Assembly: GCA_921293015.1 (NCBI GenBank)
Contig: OV121092.1
Span: 44,477,064 to 44,541,063, forward strand
Origin: Phorcus lineatus
Taxonomy: Eukaryota > Mollusca > Gastropoda > Trochida > Trochidae
Length of the DNA stretch: 64,000 nucleotides
Reading direction: 5' to 3'
Shown here: positions 34,401 to 44,039 of the stretch, piece after piece
Layout: each line of letters starts with the position of its first letter
Position numbering within the stretch: the first letter of the stretch is position 1
The notes under the pieces: generated by a model
Told to the model about the DNA's origin: nothing
The model's database searches: none
Seen by the model: only the letters and a program-made list of their open reading frames with translations
Program-made: the position numbers and the translations under genes

Positions 34401-37078
34401 TCCTTTTTTATGTTGTTTGCAGTAGCCATTGTTTTTTTAAGAGATGTAAAAGTGGTTTTGATGAAGTTAGAGTTGGAATTGAATCTGATATTCCTTTCCA
34501 ATGCATTGTCTATCTTGTTCATCTTGTCTATCTATTTTTGGAAATACAAGTTCCTTGAAATACATCTTCTGTTGAGTAAGACATTAGACAATTCTTGCAT
34601 AAACTACTGTTAATACTGTTGTCTATTATCAGTCTGAGTTGGAGTTTTAATTTGCTGTCCAATTGCATCCTAATCACTTGATATGCAGTGTATGACATTG
34701 TTAATTTCAATGTCTATGGATGATAAACCCAGACATTTTCTCTTGTATCACAGAATGGTAACCTGTTGACTTTGCCCATGCTGTTGGACAACTTTGTTCC
34801 TGTGTTAGACGGTCTGCCCATGTTTGTTCTTCGTCTGGCAACAGAGGTGAGGGTTGAATAATGTCTCAAAGTATTTCTTGACCATTGCCAAGTTTGAATT
34901 TGCATGTAGATGTGTTATAACCAAGCCAAGCTTGAAGTTCATTGCTTTAAGAGCTATCCAGTACAAGCTAATGCTTGAATGTATCATGGTAATGTGTAAC
35001 TTTAATACACTATGATAGAAGCCTTCGCGATTGATTAAGTATGAATGTTATTTGACCCTATTACCTAAAACATGATACACGCCGCTAATGGCTGAAATAT
35101 TGCCCAAGCGGCGTTAAACAATAACTAACTCACTCACTCACTAAAACATGATAATGCTCAAACCAGGATGACACCTCACCCATGATATTTCCTTGACCAT
35201 GATATCTTGCATGATTTCACCTTATCAATGATAGCACCTTACCCATGATATCACATGGTCAATGTTATCACCTTACTCAAAAATGTGACCTCATTCATTA
35301 TATTACCTGACCCATGATATCTCCTGATCCACAGAACATATTATCATCTGGTAAATGATACAAACCTACCTCTGATATCATCTTGTCAAAGATGTCACCT
35401 CATCCATCTCCTGACCAATCATATCGCATCACTTTGATATCATCTTCCACTTGTGTTCACCCCACTCATGGCACCATATCACTCATGATATCTTGTGAAT
35501 GTTATGTATTTATAAATGTTTTCACACAGAGAGTTAAAGATATTTATTACCAAGTCTGGCATGACTCACTATGTACATCCCATTTCCTGACGCAGTATTC
35601 AACTTTTAAATCATTATTACGGCCTGAATTGTATCTTACAGCACTGAGTGATAAAACGTTAATACGCTCATTTTGTAAACTGCGAATTGCGAACACTCGT
35701 TTAAAATAAATCTTCTAGACAACAAAGATATGACAATGTAAATATGGCTGTGTGTACAAACTGTAATTTTGGAAATATTGAAGATGAGTATCATGTACTG
35801 TACGATATAAAAACCTCAGAAATAAGTATTTGGGAAATGTAAATCACAGAAACCTGTATGCTCTTGTTACTTCATCAAACATTGAATTGATAAAATCTGT
35901 TGCAATCTTTATGAAACATGTATTTGCATTTAAAAAACTAATTATATAACAATATTTCTGTCCTGTCACGTAACATATGTAAATGGTCACATTCAATTGT
36001 ATTCTAGCCACATGGCCGAAATACTGAATAAACTGATTTGATTTGAACTGATTTGAATGTTATGTACAGGTGGACTGGGATCAGGAGAAGGAGTGCTTCC
36101 AATCCTTCTGTCAGGAGACTAGCCAGTTCTACTGTGTCAAGAAGAGTCTCTTCAATACCAGGGCAGATTCAAACAGTGAGGTAAAGTTAAGAAAATTGTT
36201 CAGGATGGCAATTTCCAAATAACCCATATCCTTAATTACAAGCTTGCCCTCAACAATCACCTGAAAGAAAGAGGTTTCTATCTTGACCTTTGGGGACTGG
36301 GATGGTATAATGTTTTTTTTTTAAAAAGATATTCCCCATCTAAAAGTAAAAATGGCAAAGTGTGATCGACCTGTCAATCAAATACAAGGATCTCTTTCTT
36401 GTTCTCTTTTTTACCTCTGATCTTTGGTCAAGTTACGATCAGTAAACTGCATAACGACACCTAAAAAGAAATCTGGGGTTATATTCTTATAATGGTGATA
36501 ATGTCAAAACCTTTTTTATGGAAGAAATCAACTAAGTGGTATTTTGGTCAGAGTTTGGGGTTTGATAAGTTATGAGATGCAAAAATGAGATCATGTCCTT
36601 TTTGGGTGTTTTTTTTTCATTCCCATTTTATTTACAGTGCATATCCATAACATTTATCATTTACAAGCACAGGAGATACAAAGCAAGCAGTATTGTGCAT
36701 AAAGTGTTACATGGACTATTGTTAGTCTTTTAATACGATTTATCTAACAAACAGAGAAGTATTACATCACAGCATTATGAATTTCTGAAAAGCATTTGGA
36801 GAGAAGACGAGAAGGTATAGAATCTTACGAGATTGCCATTTGAAAAAGCAACCAATTTTTTTCATGTCATTTTGTTGATGATGACCTCTCATTTTTTTAT
36901 GTTACAGGAAGAGGCAGTTTCAAGCTCAAAGGGAGACAACTGGAAGTGGAGCGTAGAACATGCTGTGTACCCAGCTATTAGAACACGGTTATTTCCACCT
37001 AAAACATTTGCTGAAGATGCCAGTTTGCTGCAGCTGGCAAATCTTCCTGACTTGTATAAAGTGTTTGAGAGATGTTGA
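19330..37078 (+). CDS. MLH1: DNA mismatch repair protein MLH1, 3' part (11 exons, 5' exons not in view)
   Basis: MLH1 is the MutL homologue that pairs with PMS2/PMS1 to form MutL-alpha in the nucleus and links mismatch recognition to strand removal. The eleven exons join in phase into 446 residues. The first ~83 close the N-terminal transducer domain, with the conserved block [19 protein letters not shown]. About 125 residues of Ser/Thr/Glu-rich linker follow, including the conserved [20 protein letters not shown]. The rest is the C-terminal dimerisation domain ([58 protein letters not shown]). The terminal FERC, known to complete the PMS2 endonuclease site, is intact. The linker is shorter than in vertebrates. 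Residues equivalent to human 1-263 (the ATPase) must be encoded upstream. Nothing in the visible part suggests a pseudogene. Confidence 0.97.
19465..20220 (+). mobile_element. Two weak SINE relics in an MLH1 intron
   Basis: 19475-19550 resembles a decayed tRNA-like head (AAGTGCAGTGATTAGCTCAT, CCAAGAGG). 20030-20220 resembles a decayed family body (GGCGCAGTATGACCAG, TACTGCAATGTTAGCAGG, GTGCAGGCTTTCTCTCTG). Both are too diverged for exact borders. Confidence 0.4.
20348..20501 (+). CDS. MLH1: MLH1 exon equivalent to human exon 11
   Basis: 154 bp, the same length as human exon 11, ending in phase 0 before GTGAGC. It encodes [20 protein letters not shown] through FLHEDAI to SRTFFTQ, the most conserved MLH1 block in the window. 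Confidence 0.97.
21572..21635 (+). CDS. MLH1: MLH1 linker exon, first half of human exon 12 region
   Basis: 64 bp between TTCTGTCAAG and GTAGAT. It encodes [21 protein letters not shown] and ends in phase 1. The opening LLPG matches the conserved start of human exon 12. In humans this segment and the next are a single exon. Confidence 0.9.
21736..21789 (-). other. C-rich tract / G-quadruplex-forming motif on the - strand
   Basis: About 54 bases made of runs of 4-7 C separated by 1-4 other bases. On the - strand these are multiple G4-G7 runs with short loops, a strong G-quadruplex motif. It lies about 100 nt past the donor of the first linker exon of MLH1. Confidence 0.85.
22938..22993 (+). 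mobile_element. SINE/LINE 3' tail with ACTCACTC repeat
   Basis: It contains ACTGAAATAGTGCCCAAGCG then GCGTTAAACAATAACTCACT and ends in the CTCA repeat. It shares the GGCGTTAAAC block with the full SINE at 39140 and with 35083-35143. Confidence 0.75.
23215..23530. repeat. Tandem duplication of about 183 bp
   Basis: 23215-23345 and 23398-23530 align: both have ATTAGGAAMTGGRCATTTTG, then CCATGTCTAAGTGCT or CCGTGTCCAAGTGCT, AGCARGATGTAT and TTTGCAATTTCC. Diverged, in the same orientation, in an MLH1 intron. Confidence 0.75.
24434..24650 (+). CDS. MLH1: MLH1 linker exon, second half of human exon 12 region
   Basis: 217 bp after CAATCCTACCAG, entered in phase 1. It encodes [20 protein letters not shown], then [13 protein letters not shown] and a Ser/Thr/Glu-rich tail ending DEEYVNDDL. 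The donor that fits the next exon (phase 2) is GAG|GTTTTT, which is weak. Without splicing, a TGA follows 14 bases later. The [13 protein letters not shown] motif is an MLH1 hallmark. Confidence 0.88.
24817..25187. mobile_element. Non-autonomous DNA transposon (MITE-like), copy 2, inverted
   Basis: It begins TACCGTATTCGACGTGATAA and ends AAGTCGAATACGGTA. Over its full 371 bp it is a near-identical reverse complement of the copy at 8710-9084, including the internal segment about a CACTTTAGTGGAAGTAAAAG stretch. It lies inside an MLH1 intron, about 170 bp after the preceding exon. Confidence 0.88.
26302..26402 (+). CDS. MLH1: MLH1 exon equivalent to human exon 13
   Basis: 101 bp between TTGTTATTGCAG and GTAAAG; enters needing one base and ends in phase 1. 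It encodes [20 protein letters not shown] then [17 protein letters not shown] basic cluster sits where human MLH1 has its nuclear localisation signal. Human exon 13 is longer (149 bp), so linker sequence is lost or gained here. Confidence 0.93.
26418..27440. repeat. Tandem repeat, about 164-bp unit, 6 copies
   Basis: The phrase CCAATCTTCACCAAATTTGG recurs at 26531, 26694, 26859, 27024, 27191 and (with a change) 27353, spacing 162-167 bp. Units also share TCATATCATGTAGATGTG and CAACAGTTTGGA. The leading part, near 26420-26500 (CCGAAGGGTCGGGAGACATA), is a type common in molluscan dispersed repeats. The array begins some 16-20 bp after the exon 13-equivalent donor. Confidence 0.92.
27441..29899. 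other. MLH1 intron, no internal feature recognised
   Basis: AT-rich intronic sequence. A short telomere-like CTAACCCTAACCCTAG occurs near 28797-28811. 29700-29890 may be diverged LINE sequence leading into the next feature. Confidence 0.4.
29900..30175 (+). mobile_element. 3' end of a non-LTR retrotransposon with (TCTG)n tail
   Basis: A frame open for 73 codons (29900-30121) encodes a reverse-transcriptase C-terminus: a C-x2-C zinc-ribbon start (CLFCNSN), then [20 protein letters not shown] and YLSKHL, ending at TAA. The 3' untranslated part contains GGGCCGGAGGCC (30097-30108) and GAATAAAAATG, then a TCTG microsatellite to about 30170. It is 5'-truncated and lies in an MLH1 intron. The usual His of the EDE-Y-H motif is absent here. 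Confidence 0.8.
30961..31069 (+). CDS. MLH1: MLH1 exon equivalent to human exon 14
   Basis: 109 bp, the same length as human exon 14, between TTGTTTTCAG and GTATAT. It encodes [20 protein letters not shown] then [15 protein letters not shown], the start of the C-terminal dimerisation domain. Confidence 0.97.
31441..31504 (+). CDS. MLH1: MLH1 exon equivalent to human exon 15
   Basis: 64 bp, as in human, after TTATGTTACAG and before GTAGGT. It encodes [20 protein letters not shown] and S, ending in phase 0. Confidence 0.97.
31505..32995. other. MLH1 intron, no internal feature recognised
   Basis: AT-rich intron sequence. The open frame at 32232-32477 has no family signature and is not flanked by credible splice sites. 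Confidence 0.4.
32996..33598. repeat. Minisatellite, 46-bp unit, about 13 copies
   Basis: The unit begins CTTAGTGTACTCCTAGTCCA and continues with TAGGGATATCATTGAGTTAA and ATTCAT. Copies start every 46 bp (for example at 33001 and 33047 for TGTACTCC) and differ only by a few C/T and G/T changes, such as CTCTTAG for CTCCTAG. The homogeneity points to recent expansion. It lies in the MLH1 intron before the exon 16-equivalent. Confidence 0.96.
34102..34266 (+). CDS. MLH1: MLH1 exon equivalent to human exon 16
   Basis: 165 bp, as in human, between TTTATTTCAAG and GTGAGG. It encodes [20 protein letters not shown], then [20 protein letters not shown] and on to SIEVDK. This is the core of the C-terminal domain that contacts PMS2. 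Confidence 0.98.
34754..34846 (+). CDS. MLH1: MLH1 exon equivalent to human exon 17
   Basis: 93 bp, as in human, after CTTGTATCACAG and before GTGAGG. It encodes [20 protein letters not shown] then [11 protein letters not shown]. Confidence 0.98.
35083..35143 (+). mobile_element. SINE/LINE 3' tail with ACTCACTC repeat
   Basis: The sequence CTGAAATATTGCCCAAGCGG, then GCGTTAAACAATAACTAACT and a CTCA repeat, matches 22938-22993. Only the 3' tail is present. Confidence 0.75.
35155..35495. repeat. Degenerate short tandem repeat around CCATGATATCACCT
   Basis: Variants of a unit of about 20-25 bp (ACCTCACCCATGATATTTCC, ACCTTACCCATGATATCACA, TGACCCATGATATCTCC and others) recur through the segment. 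It is old and irregular and directly adjoins the LINE insertion at 35509. Confidence 0.75.
35509..36053 (+). mobile_element. 5'-truncated LINE inserted beside an MLH1 splice acceptor
   Basis: 545 bp of non-LTR retrotransposon 3' end. The reading frame gives a reverse-transcriptase C-terminus ([13 protein letters not shown], then [12 protein letters not shown]), a stop, and further on [16 protein letters not shown] with the Cys-x2-Cys and EDEYHV signature of these proteins. The tail is AATAAACTGATTTGATTTG plus a related repeat. Perfect 13-bp target-site duplications TGAATGTTATGTA flank it at 35496-35508 and 36054-36066. The right copy is followed at once by CAG and the MLH1 exon. The element is non-coding today. 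Confidence 0.93.
36070..36180 (+). CDS. MLH1: MLH1 exon equivalent to human exon 18
   Basis: 111 bp (human 114) after TTATGTACAG and before GTAAAG. It encodes [20 protein letters not shown] then [17 protein letters not shown]. The acceptor AG is 3 nt from the target-site duplication of an inserted LINE, so the present polypyrimidine/branch-point region is LINE-derived. Confidence 0.97.
36908..37078 (+). CDS. MLH1: MLH1 terminal exon, equivalent to human exon 19
   Basis: 171 bp after TTATGTTACAG to the TGA at 37076-37078. It encodes [20 protein letters not shown], then [20 protein letters not shown] and [16 protein letters not shown]. The invariant C-terminal FERC is present. Confidence 0.98.
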   Translation, partial: EEAVSSSKGDNWKWSVEHAVYPAIRTRLFPPKTFAEDASLLQLANLPDLYKVFERC

Positions 37079-37095
37079 ATAAAGATATGAATAAA
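37078..37095 (+). terminator. MLH1 polyadenylation signals overlapping the stop codon
   Basis: AATAAA begins on the last base of the TGA stop (37078-37083) and a second AATAAA follows at 37090-37095. A T-rich stretch (TTATTTTTTAC) near 37105-37115 could be the downstream element. This predicts a 3' UTR of only about 20-40 nt unless a distal site is used. Confidence 0.65.
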
Positions 37096-37375
37096 TATTT
37101 ATGCTTATTTTTTACATTTCAAGAAACTTGATGACAGACTTACCAAGAACTTAAAAGGATAAATAGGCAGAACTTCAAAATTTCACATTTCAGGGCTATT
37201 TGGTTTCTTCTCCGGAAGTATAAACAACTGAATTTTGAATACAAATTTATCAGCCACTATGGGGTAAGGTCAGCTGATCTACTTTCGGGTTTGTTTTACC
37301 TTAGGTGTTTCTTTATTTTGAAGCCTTATGAGCTGTCCAGCCTATCATTTGTGTATGTAGAAGTATATTTACACA

Positions 37376-37825
37376 AAGCTTTTTACATTAGATTTGAAAT
37401 TGTGGAGAACAAAATGATGTATATAGATGTAAATGGATCTATAGAAAACATTCTACCTAAAAGATTATTTACATTAGATTTGAAAATGATGGGGACCAAA
37501 ATGATGTATATAGATGTAAATGAATCTAAAGAAAACATTCTACCTATAAAAGAATATTTACATTAGATTTAAAAATTGTGGGGAACAAAATGATGTATAT
37601 AGATGTAAATGAATCTATAGAAAACATTCTACCTATAAAAGATTATTTACATTAGATTTCAAAATTGTGGGGAACAAAATGATGTATATAGATGTACATG
37701 AATCTATAGAAAACATTCTACCTAAAATATTATTAACATTAGATTTCAAAATTGTTGGGAACAAAATGATGTATATAGATGTAATCTATAGAAAACATTC
37801 TACTTATTATATAATTAGATTATTT
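37376..37825. repeat. Tandem repeat, about 88-bp unit, 5 copies
   Basis: ATGATGTATATAGATGTAAA recurs at 37414, 37501, 37590, 37679 and 37766 (spacing 87-89 bp), with shared GAAAACATTCTACCTA and ACATTAGATTT. Units of 87 bp keep a frame open, giving repeated NKMMYIDVN peptides that are not evidence of a gene. The array starts about 300 bp past MLH1. Confidence 0.93.
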
Positions 37826-39131
37826 ATTGTGATATATCTGGTCTTCAAATCTCAGAACTAGGACTTAGTTCTGTTGTAGGTCTTTTATCTTCCGTCTTTT
37901 GTATAATTATATACCTCAAAGGTTTCTCAGTACTGGTCTTATTTGTGGACATCTTTTACATATATATATATATATAATTAAATTCATCCTGTATGGACTG
38001 TCTTAGATCTAGATTATTATCGTTTCATAGAATGACAAATAATTCTGTACCATGATTTTGTTTAACTAGGCATTTATTTAATTATTTACAGATGCCAAAT
38101 ATCATAAGAACTCTATATAAAGTATATGATGATGCAGACTGCCTTGGTCCAAGCACTATAGCCCTCTAAACAGGGGTGAGAGGGTTAATCACTACATTAG
38201 TTTAATCACAATTTATTTCTGTGACTGAGAGAACCAAAACTGTAACATTCTAACATTTTTGTCACATTTTCGTCCTAATGTAAAGTAATTCTTTACTTCA
38301 ATTATAACTTGGATAGTATTTCAGAAAATGTTTACTTTTATTAGATTTACGGAATGTCTGACAAACTTTTGTCAATGTTTTTCAAGGGTATTAATGATAT
38401 CACATGTTACTATGTCCAGGTTTATCTGTCATATCATACGCTGATTATTTAGGCAGAAGTTTAAAGTGGAAGTTTGGATTTTACCTGATACAATTTATGA
38501 TTTTATTTACATTCTTCAATTTCATTCGCTACTTAGACTGAAAATGTACTTAACCAAGGATTCTCTATTCTACAACTAAAACTGTCTCAAGGGTAAACAT
38601 TGCCCCTCAGGTTTGAATGCTTTATTAACATTGATACTGTGTCCAAATGGTTGATTAAGGCCAATCTAATTGAAATGAAATCTACATGCTCCACTACATT
38701 ACGGGTGTAGATCTCACCAGGCTCTGTTACGTGAAACTAGGCTCCGTTTGTCTCTGACATAATTCAAATCAGCCAATCAGCGAGTTCTATGGTGCAGGTG
38801 AATTGTATTTCGCTTGGACGATTTTCAAAACTCGGAATCCAAAAATATCCGACTGTTTTCCGAATGTCCAACTGTTATTGTTCTGGGAAATTGATTAAAA
38901 GTTTTAATCACTTTTCTCTCGGATAAAACCAATAATTTTAACATTAAACCATTTTTAGAATCCTGAAAACTGGAAAGTTACTGAGTGTTGCAAGAATGTG
39001 TTTACTCTTGATTTTGTGGTAAACTGTTAAAATACAATATTTAAATGGAATATTGAACCTTTGATATCGTCCTTAAATAAATTTATCATTTTTTCCATCT
39101 GCTCATTCTACCGATTAACTAAATGTGTCAT
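37826..39131. other. Downstream flank of MLH1, no gene recognised
   Basis: AT-rich, with a short TA microsatellite near 37962-37977. 38690-38900 is slightly richer in GC and has a CCAAT-like box (CAGCCAATCAGCG) near 38770, but no exon is recognised. Confidence 0.4.
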
Positions 39132-39139
39132 ATCAAATC

Positions 39140-39467
39140 GGGGGCGGGATAGCGCAGTGGTTAGCGCCTTCGGCTTCCGATCAAGAGGTCCGTGGTTCGA
39201 ATCCCTCCGGGGGCTCTGCAACTTTGTCTGCAGTAGAGAACTGTTCTACACGCAGTCAGGTTTGGGTGCAATGGTACGCTGAATTTCAGCGCAGTACCAC
39301 CCATGGTTCGCTAGTTCCAGCCGATGCTCGCAGGTTTCACCGCAATGCATAGCCACAGTGGTGTTGCGACTTTTTCCCTGCAATTATACTAGCAGCCGCG
39401 ATATAAGTGAAATAATCTTGAAAGCGCCGTTAAACACCAACTAACCTCACTCACCTCCCCTCACCTC
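39140..39467 (+). mobile_element. Full-length tRNA-derived SINE
   Basis: About 328 bp. The tRNA-like head carries a Pol III A box (TAGCGCAGTGG, 39150-39160) and B box (GGTTCGAATCC, 39194-39204). The body shared with copies at 7450, 10430 and 17131 follows. The 3' end has AAAGCGCCGTTAAACACCAA and a CTCAC-rich tail. Flanking 8-bp direct repeats ATCAAATC (39132-39139 and 39468-39475) are target-site duplications. Sharp boxes and flanks mark it as the youngest copy here. Confidence 0.93.
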
Positions 39468-39475
39468 ATCAAATC

Positions 39476-42400
39476 AGGTCTGTAAAGACCTTGGAGTTTG
39501 TTTTCGTAGACTTGTAACTTAACTAGACTGTACCTCGTAATACACTTCAATATTATTTTGACTCCACATGGATTTGTTAGAGTACTCCATCAGCTACTCT
39601 AAGTCTTCTAAATCATCCATAAGCTTTAAGTTTCCTGTTATATCTCATTTTCTTTCTCCATCTAATCTCATCAATTTATCTGTTACCAAGGTTATATGTA
39701 AATTAAATAATCTTTGTCTTTTTCATGTCAATCCAAATCACAAAAACCTTACAAGAATTGAAAATAACAAAGAAAGCAATTAACCTCGATTGAAATGTCG
39801 TGCTGTATTAAGGGCCACTTGTACAGTTGTTACATGAAATCTAAAATGAAGTTCAATGAAAGTAATATAGATCGTGTAATCAATGGTTTCGAAGTCATGT
39901 TCTCAATGACTTTGTCGTGATTTTTTAATTAAAGAGAGAAAAACATTCTAAATAAGAAGGCCTTGAAATAACTTTAAAATGAAAACGCTGAATATTAAAT
40001 GGGCGAGATTATAAAGTCATTAAATAAAGTTTCTCTGAAACGAAACAATCTTTTCGGTGTCTTCATAAACACTGAGAAATAGCGGCAGCTTTTGAAATAA
40101 CTCACCTTCATTACTTACTCAGAAGTCATCCTTTGAAAATGTTTTTCAGTATATCTCACTAGGAAGCAATTTCTAAAATGTTAAAACATGTAATCGAATA
40201 TATTTTCTTTACGTAAAATTATATTTGCTTTGATGTTCTTATCACAGCTTGCCAAATCTCAACTGAACAAAACATAGTTTATCAATGTCAGGTATAAATG
40301 TTTCCACATGTACAGGTTAGAATGCTTAACATGTACCAATATATCGAAAACATAAAATGATCATGAGTAAGTGAGTTCGGATGAGAGACCAGACGGAAGG
40401 AGTGACATAGTAAGTGATAAACAGCACATTTTAGAACGCCCTGGTTTGTCTTACACCTGTCCAGTTTCGGTGCCCTAATAGGGGCATAAAAGCATCGCAA
40501 TATTGTAGGAGCAGACGGAAAGGTGGATTGTCTTTCATTTCTCCAGGAAACCCGTGAGGCAAAGATACACACTTGTATCTTTTTGTATCTTATATGAACT
40601 GAGAACAAATGGTAACATAGTTATAACAGTTCTCACTTTTCGACCCTATACCTGCCTAAAAGCATTACGTCACTTTCTTCTTAATAGTCTACCATAATTA
40701 AAGATAGATATCCTGATAATCTATCTAGAAAGCCCAAGGCTATATTTTGATACTCATAAACCACCAATCTGAAACAGATCAAGATTATTTAACTGGATCA
40801 TGTTTCTGCTAACTTTCTTTATTTCTTCTTGAATTTCCAACCAGATAACTAGCCGCAGGGGACACCTCAGTAGTGTCAACCTCTTGTCTTGCCAATAAGT
40901 GTGTCGTGTTCATATGGGTTACTAGTTTACAGTGTCTATAGACCATGAAGTTATTTATATGATATATTTGACCATATATTTAATTTTCTTTTTCTAAAAT
41001 ACGCTTGGTTAAGTTGTATATAAAAAGTTGAATATAAACATCTGAATTTCAATTTACTTACAAAAAATTCTGTTAAATTTTAAAGAGGGAGACGTACCGA
41101 TCGTCCAAAGTCTATATAGTGAAAATACCTTCTGACCAGACAATATGTAGATAAATTACCCTTGTCGAAACAGTATTTAGTAAAAATGCACAATGCCCTT
41201 CAAAGAGTCATGGAGTGAAACAGTCAGCATGAACGTCATGATCTTCACAATAAGACAATTATCATCTAGAAAACCTTGCTCTATACCGGACTTGATAACA
41301 AGTTAGCATGAATCCATGACTTTCAGCAACAGTCAGTACTTCACGATAGAAAAACACCATAAAATAATGTTAGACGTATGTGACTTCAAAAGTATAGTCC
41401 ATATAACATTATTTTGATAATCTAACTGACTTTGAAATAACAAAAGAAATGTTCTCATATCAATTTGCCAGCGTCCCTACTCTGGCAGCACAAATCACAT
41501 TACACAGATCGGCTACTCGCGCTATGGTATGTCAGTTCCAATCAAGTCAGAGAATAATGTCATTCATTAAGGACGCATCTTGAGACTGATCACACCTCTT
41601 ATTGCGTTAATCCTGTACTGGATCAAAAGAAATTGAACTTGATTGTGAGGTAGGTAACAAATACTCCTAGTAGAGCTAAGTATAGGAATTTACAAAGGAG
41701 GTGCCTCTACGGAGAGAGTATGTTTTTTTACCATAAACTAAAATAACAACTCTTAAATCATAAAGATCTCATATAGAATTCGCAAGGATCGATAAAACGT
41801 GTCTCTAAGTGGCAGTTATTTACATGAGTAAGTCTGATAACAATTTTTATGTTGAATAATTGAACGTTTATTAACATCACAAGACATAACATTGATTCAT
41901 ATTGAGACGTTTTCCACAGACACATTACTATCGTTGCAATGTTTACTCAGAAACAATTTAATATTCTTATACAAACACTATTAGCAAGTAAGTTCATAAG
42001 TCGTGACCAAACACGCCATAGCATTTCATTTACAAACATTAAGACGACTAGGCAATGAAGTTACTTGGCCAAGCCTTCGTAAGTATTTATCACATAATCG
42101 CTTGGGAAGAGGCCATTATTAATTTCCCAGTTATTCATTGCTTCTAGCTAGGACAAATTCGGTAAACGTTGCAATCCTTATTTTGGGGTAACAGTACTCA
42201 ACTGTGTTCATGATGTTATTAAGCAGAGGTTAACAAATAAAATTGCCATCTTCCCAAAATATTTCTAGTTACGAAAATAAATTTCGTCTTCGTAACTCAC
42301 TGGGAAGAGGTGCATTTTTGGTAAAACTTAATTAACAAATAGTTCAACTAATAGTACAAAATAATAACCGGTTGATTTTCTTGACCGATTATTTTTCTCG

Positions 42401-43279
42401 TTTTATTTTTATATCAACTGCCTGTTATGTGTGAAAATGGGCATTATCTGATCAAGGCAGGGAACGTTTGGTAACTATGGTTCTGTGTTGATGTGACATC
42501 GTGGGAAACAATTTAATGGGGAGCTCTGACTACTGTCTTTGTTAATTACGACATCGTGATAAGTGCACAGAATAAATACCACCAGAAAACAATTCGGCGA
42601 TGATACACAGCATATCAATCATAATGATATGAGATATTTTATCGAATGTGTTCAAGGAAATAACTCGAGTGTTTATACAGTTCCCATAAAGACAACGGTG
42701 TCAGTTCCCGTTCTGATATGTGTGAAAGCTCATTAGAATACCATCAGTATAAGATTTGTTGATAGAAACAATCCTTGATTTTAAACTGCGTTTCTCATTG
42801 TCAGAAGGTCAAAACAAATCATTTCTTTATTTCTTAGTTTAATCTAATAAGAAAGGTAAACACTTGAATTTAAAGATCAAATTATCGTGAAAGTAGTTTC
42901 GAAAGACAGTTAGATGAAGATATATATACAATGCAAAGACATCCCAGGTATATAAGTTTATTTGTCCAAACCACATAAATCATAAAAATCATTATACATA
43001 AGGTTCAGATATGAAACAAGGGATTACACACTAAACAACGTACACGCACACACAAACACAAAAGGACGCAACCAAAAACCAAACAAAAGCTTGAATGACT
43101 CTCAAGTATATTCTTTGGTTAGACAGACAGCTAATATCTAAAAGTTTATTCAGCAAAACATCATGCTGATGAGTATTATTATGCTAATATTTTTACGAAA
43201 TTGTATAATCAGAATTTCTGTTATGAATTTTTTGCTTGAAAAAGATTCAATAGTAATAGTGTTAAAGTATAAACCAGTA
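39476..43279. other. Intergenic or intronic sequence, no gene recognised
   Basis: About 3.8 kb of AT-rich DNA on which I recognise no exon, RNA gene or structured repeat. A 106-codon - strand frame at 40288-40608 has no family signature. Confidence 0.4.
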
Positions 43280-43395
43280 AGTGGAAATTGGAAACATATT
43301 GATAATATATATATAATATATTGATGTTCGGGTTTATTTACAAGTCAACGCGTTATTAGGGAGACAACAATCAAATTGTTCATCAAATACACATA

Positions 43396-43430
43396 CAGCC
43401 AATTCGTGAATGTATCCAGGGTATAAATGG
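43396..43430 (+). promoter_or_regulatory. Conserved TATA box in duplicated segment
   Basis: TATAAAT at 43422-43428 is preceded by a CCAAT-like box near 43398. The TATA context is conserved in the second duplicate at 50103-50122 although much of the surrounding sequence has diverged. No coding exon was identified downstream. Confidence 0.3.
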
Positions 43431-44039
43431 AGATATATTATGACGTATACCCTTGGCCAACGAGGGTTATGTCCTGTTGAATTAGATAAACTCTATTATC
43501 TCAGAGGAACAACAATTAAAACAGCAATAAATCATCTGTACTTAACGAACTTTAAAAACCTGTCAAATAGCGGGCTAGTTTATCGTGACAGAATCTATTC
43601 AAACATCCTGCTATATGAGACTCTGAGTTTTGTGTTTGCCAGCGTTCTTGACTAGCTGATCCATTCCAAATGGAAACTGGGAAGTCCTAATTGTTTGGGA
43701 AACGCGACAGTACTAGTGTAGTACAAACTCACGGGCAAAAGAAACGCTATCATGCATTTAAATCTAGATTGCAGAATAAATACAAAAGTGAGATAAAAAC
43801 AAAATGTTTATTCAACAAGAACATGTGACGGTATCATACTCATAATAAAGCAACAAATTAGCTTCCGGTATCAACGGCACAGTCTCCGATATTGGCCTGG
43901 GGGTCAAAAGGTCCAAGTTCATTGTCATGATTGATCTCGGTGCAGGGAAATTCAGGGTTTGTGTGTTGAAAACAGTTAAAAATAAAAACGTGTGAGGCCT
44001 CCCTCCCCTTGCCACAATACATGCATTAACCCTCCGGCG

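Noticed and set aside
39140..39212. tRNA gene
   Set aside because: The Pol III boxes are good, but the sequence continues into a repeated SINE body with target-site duplications and does not fold as a complete tRNA.
40288..40608. 106-codon - strand frame
   Set aside because: No recognisable domain, no credible splice sites and no homologous repeat copy in the window.
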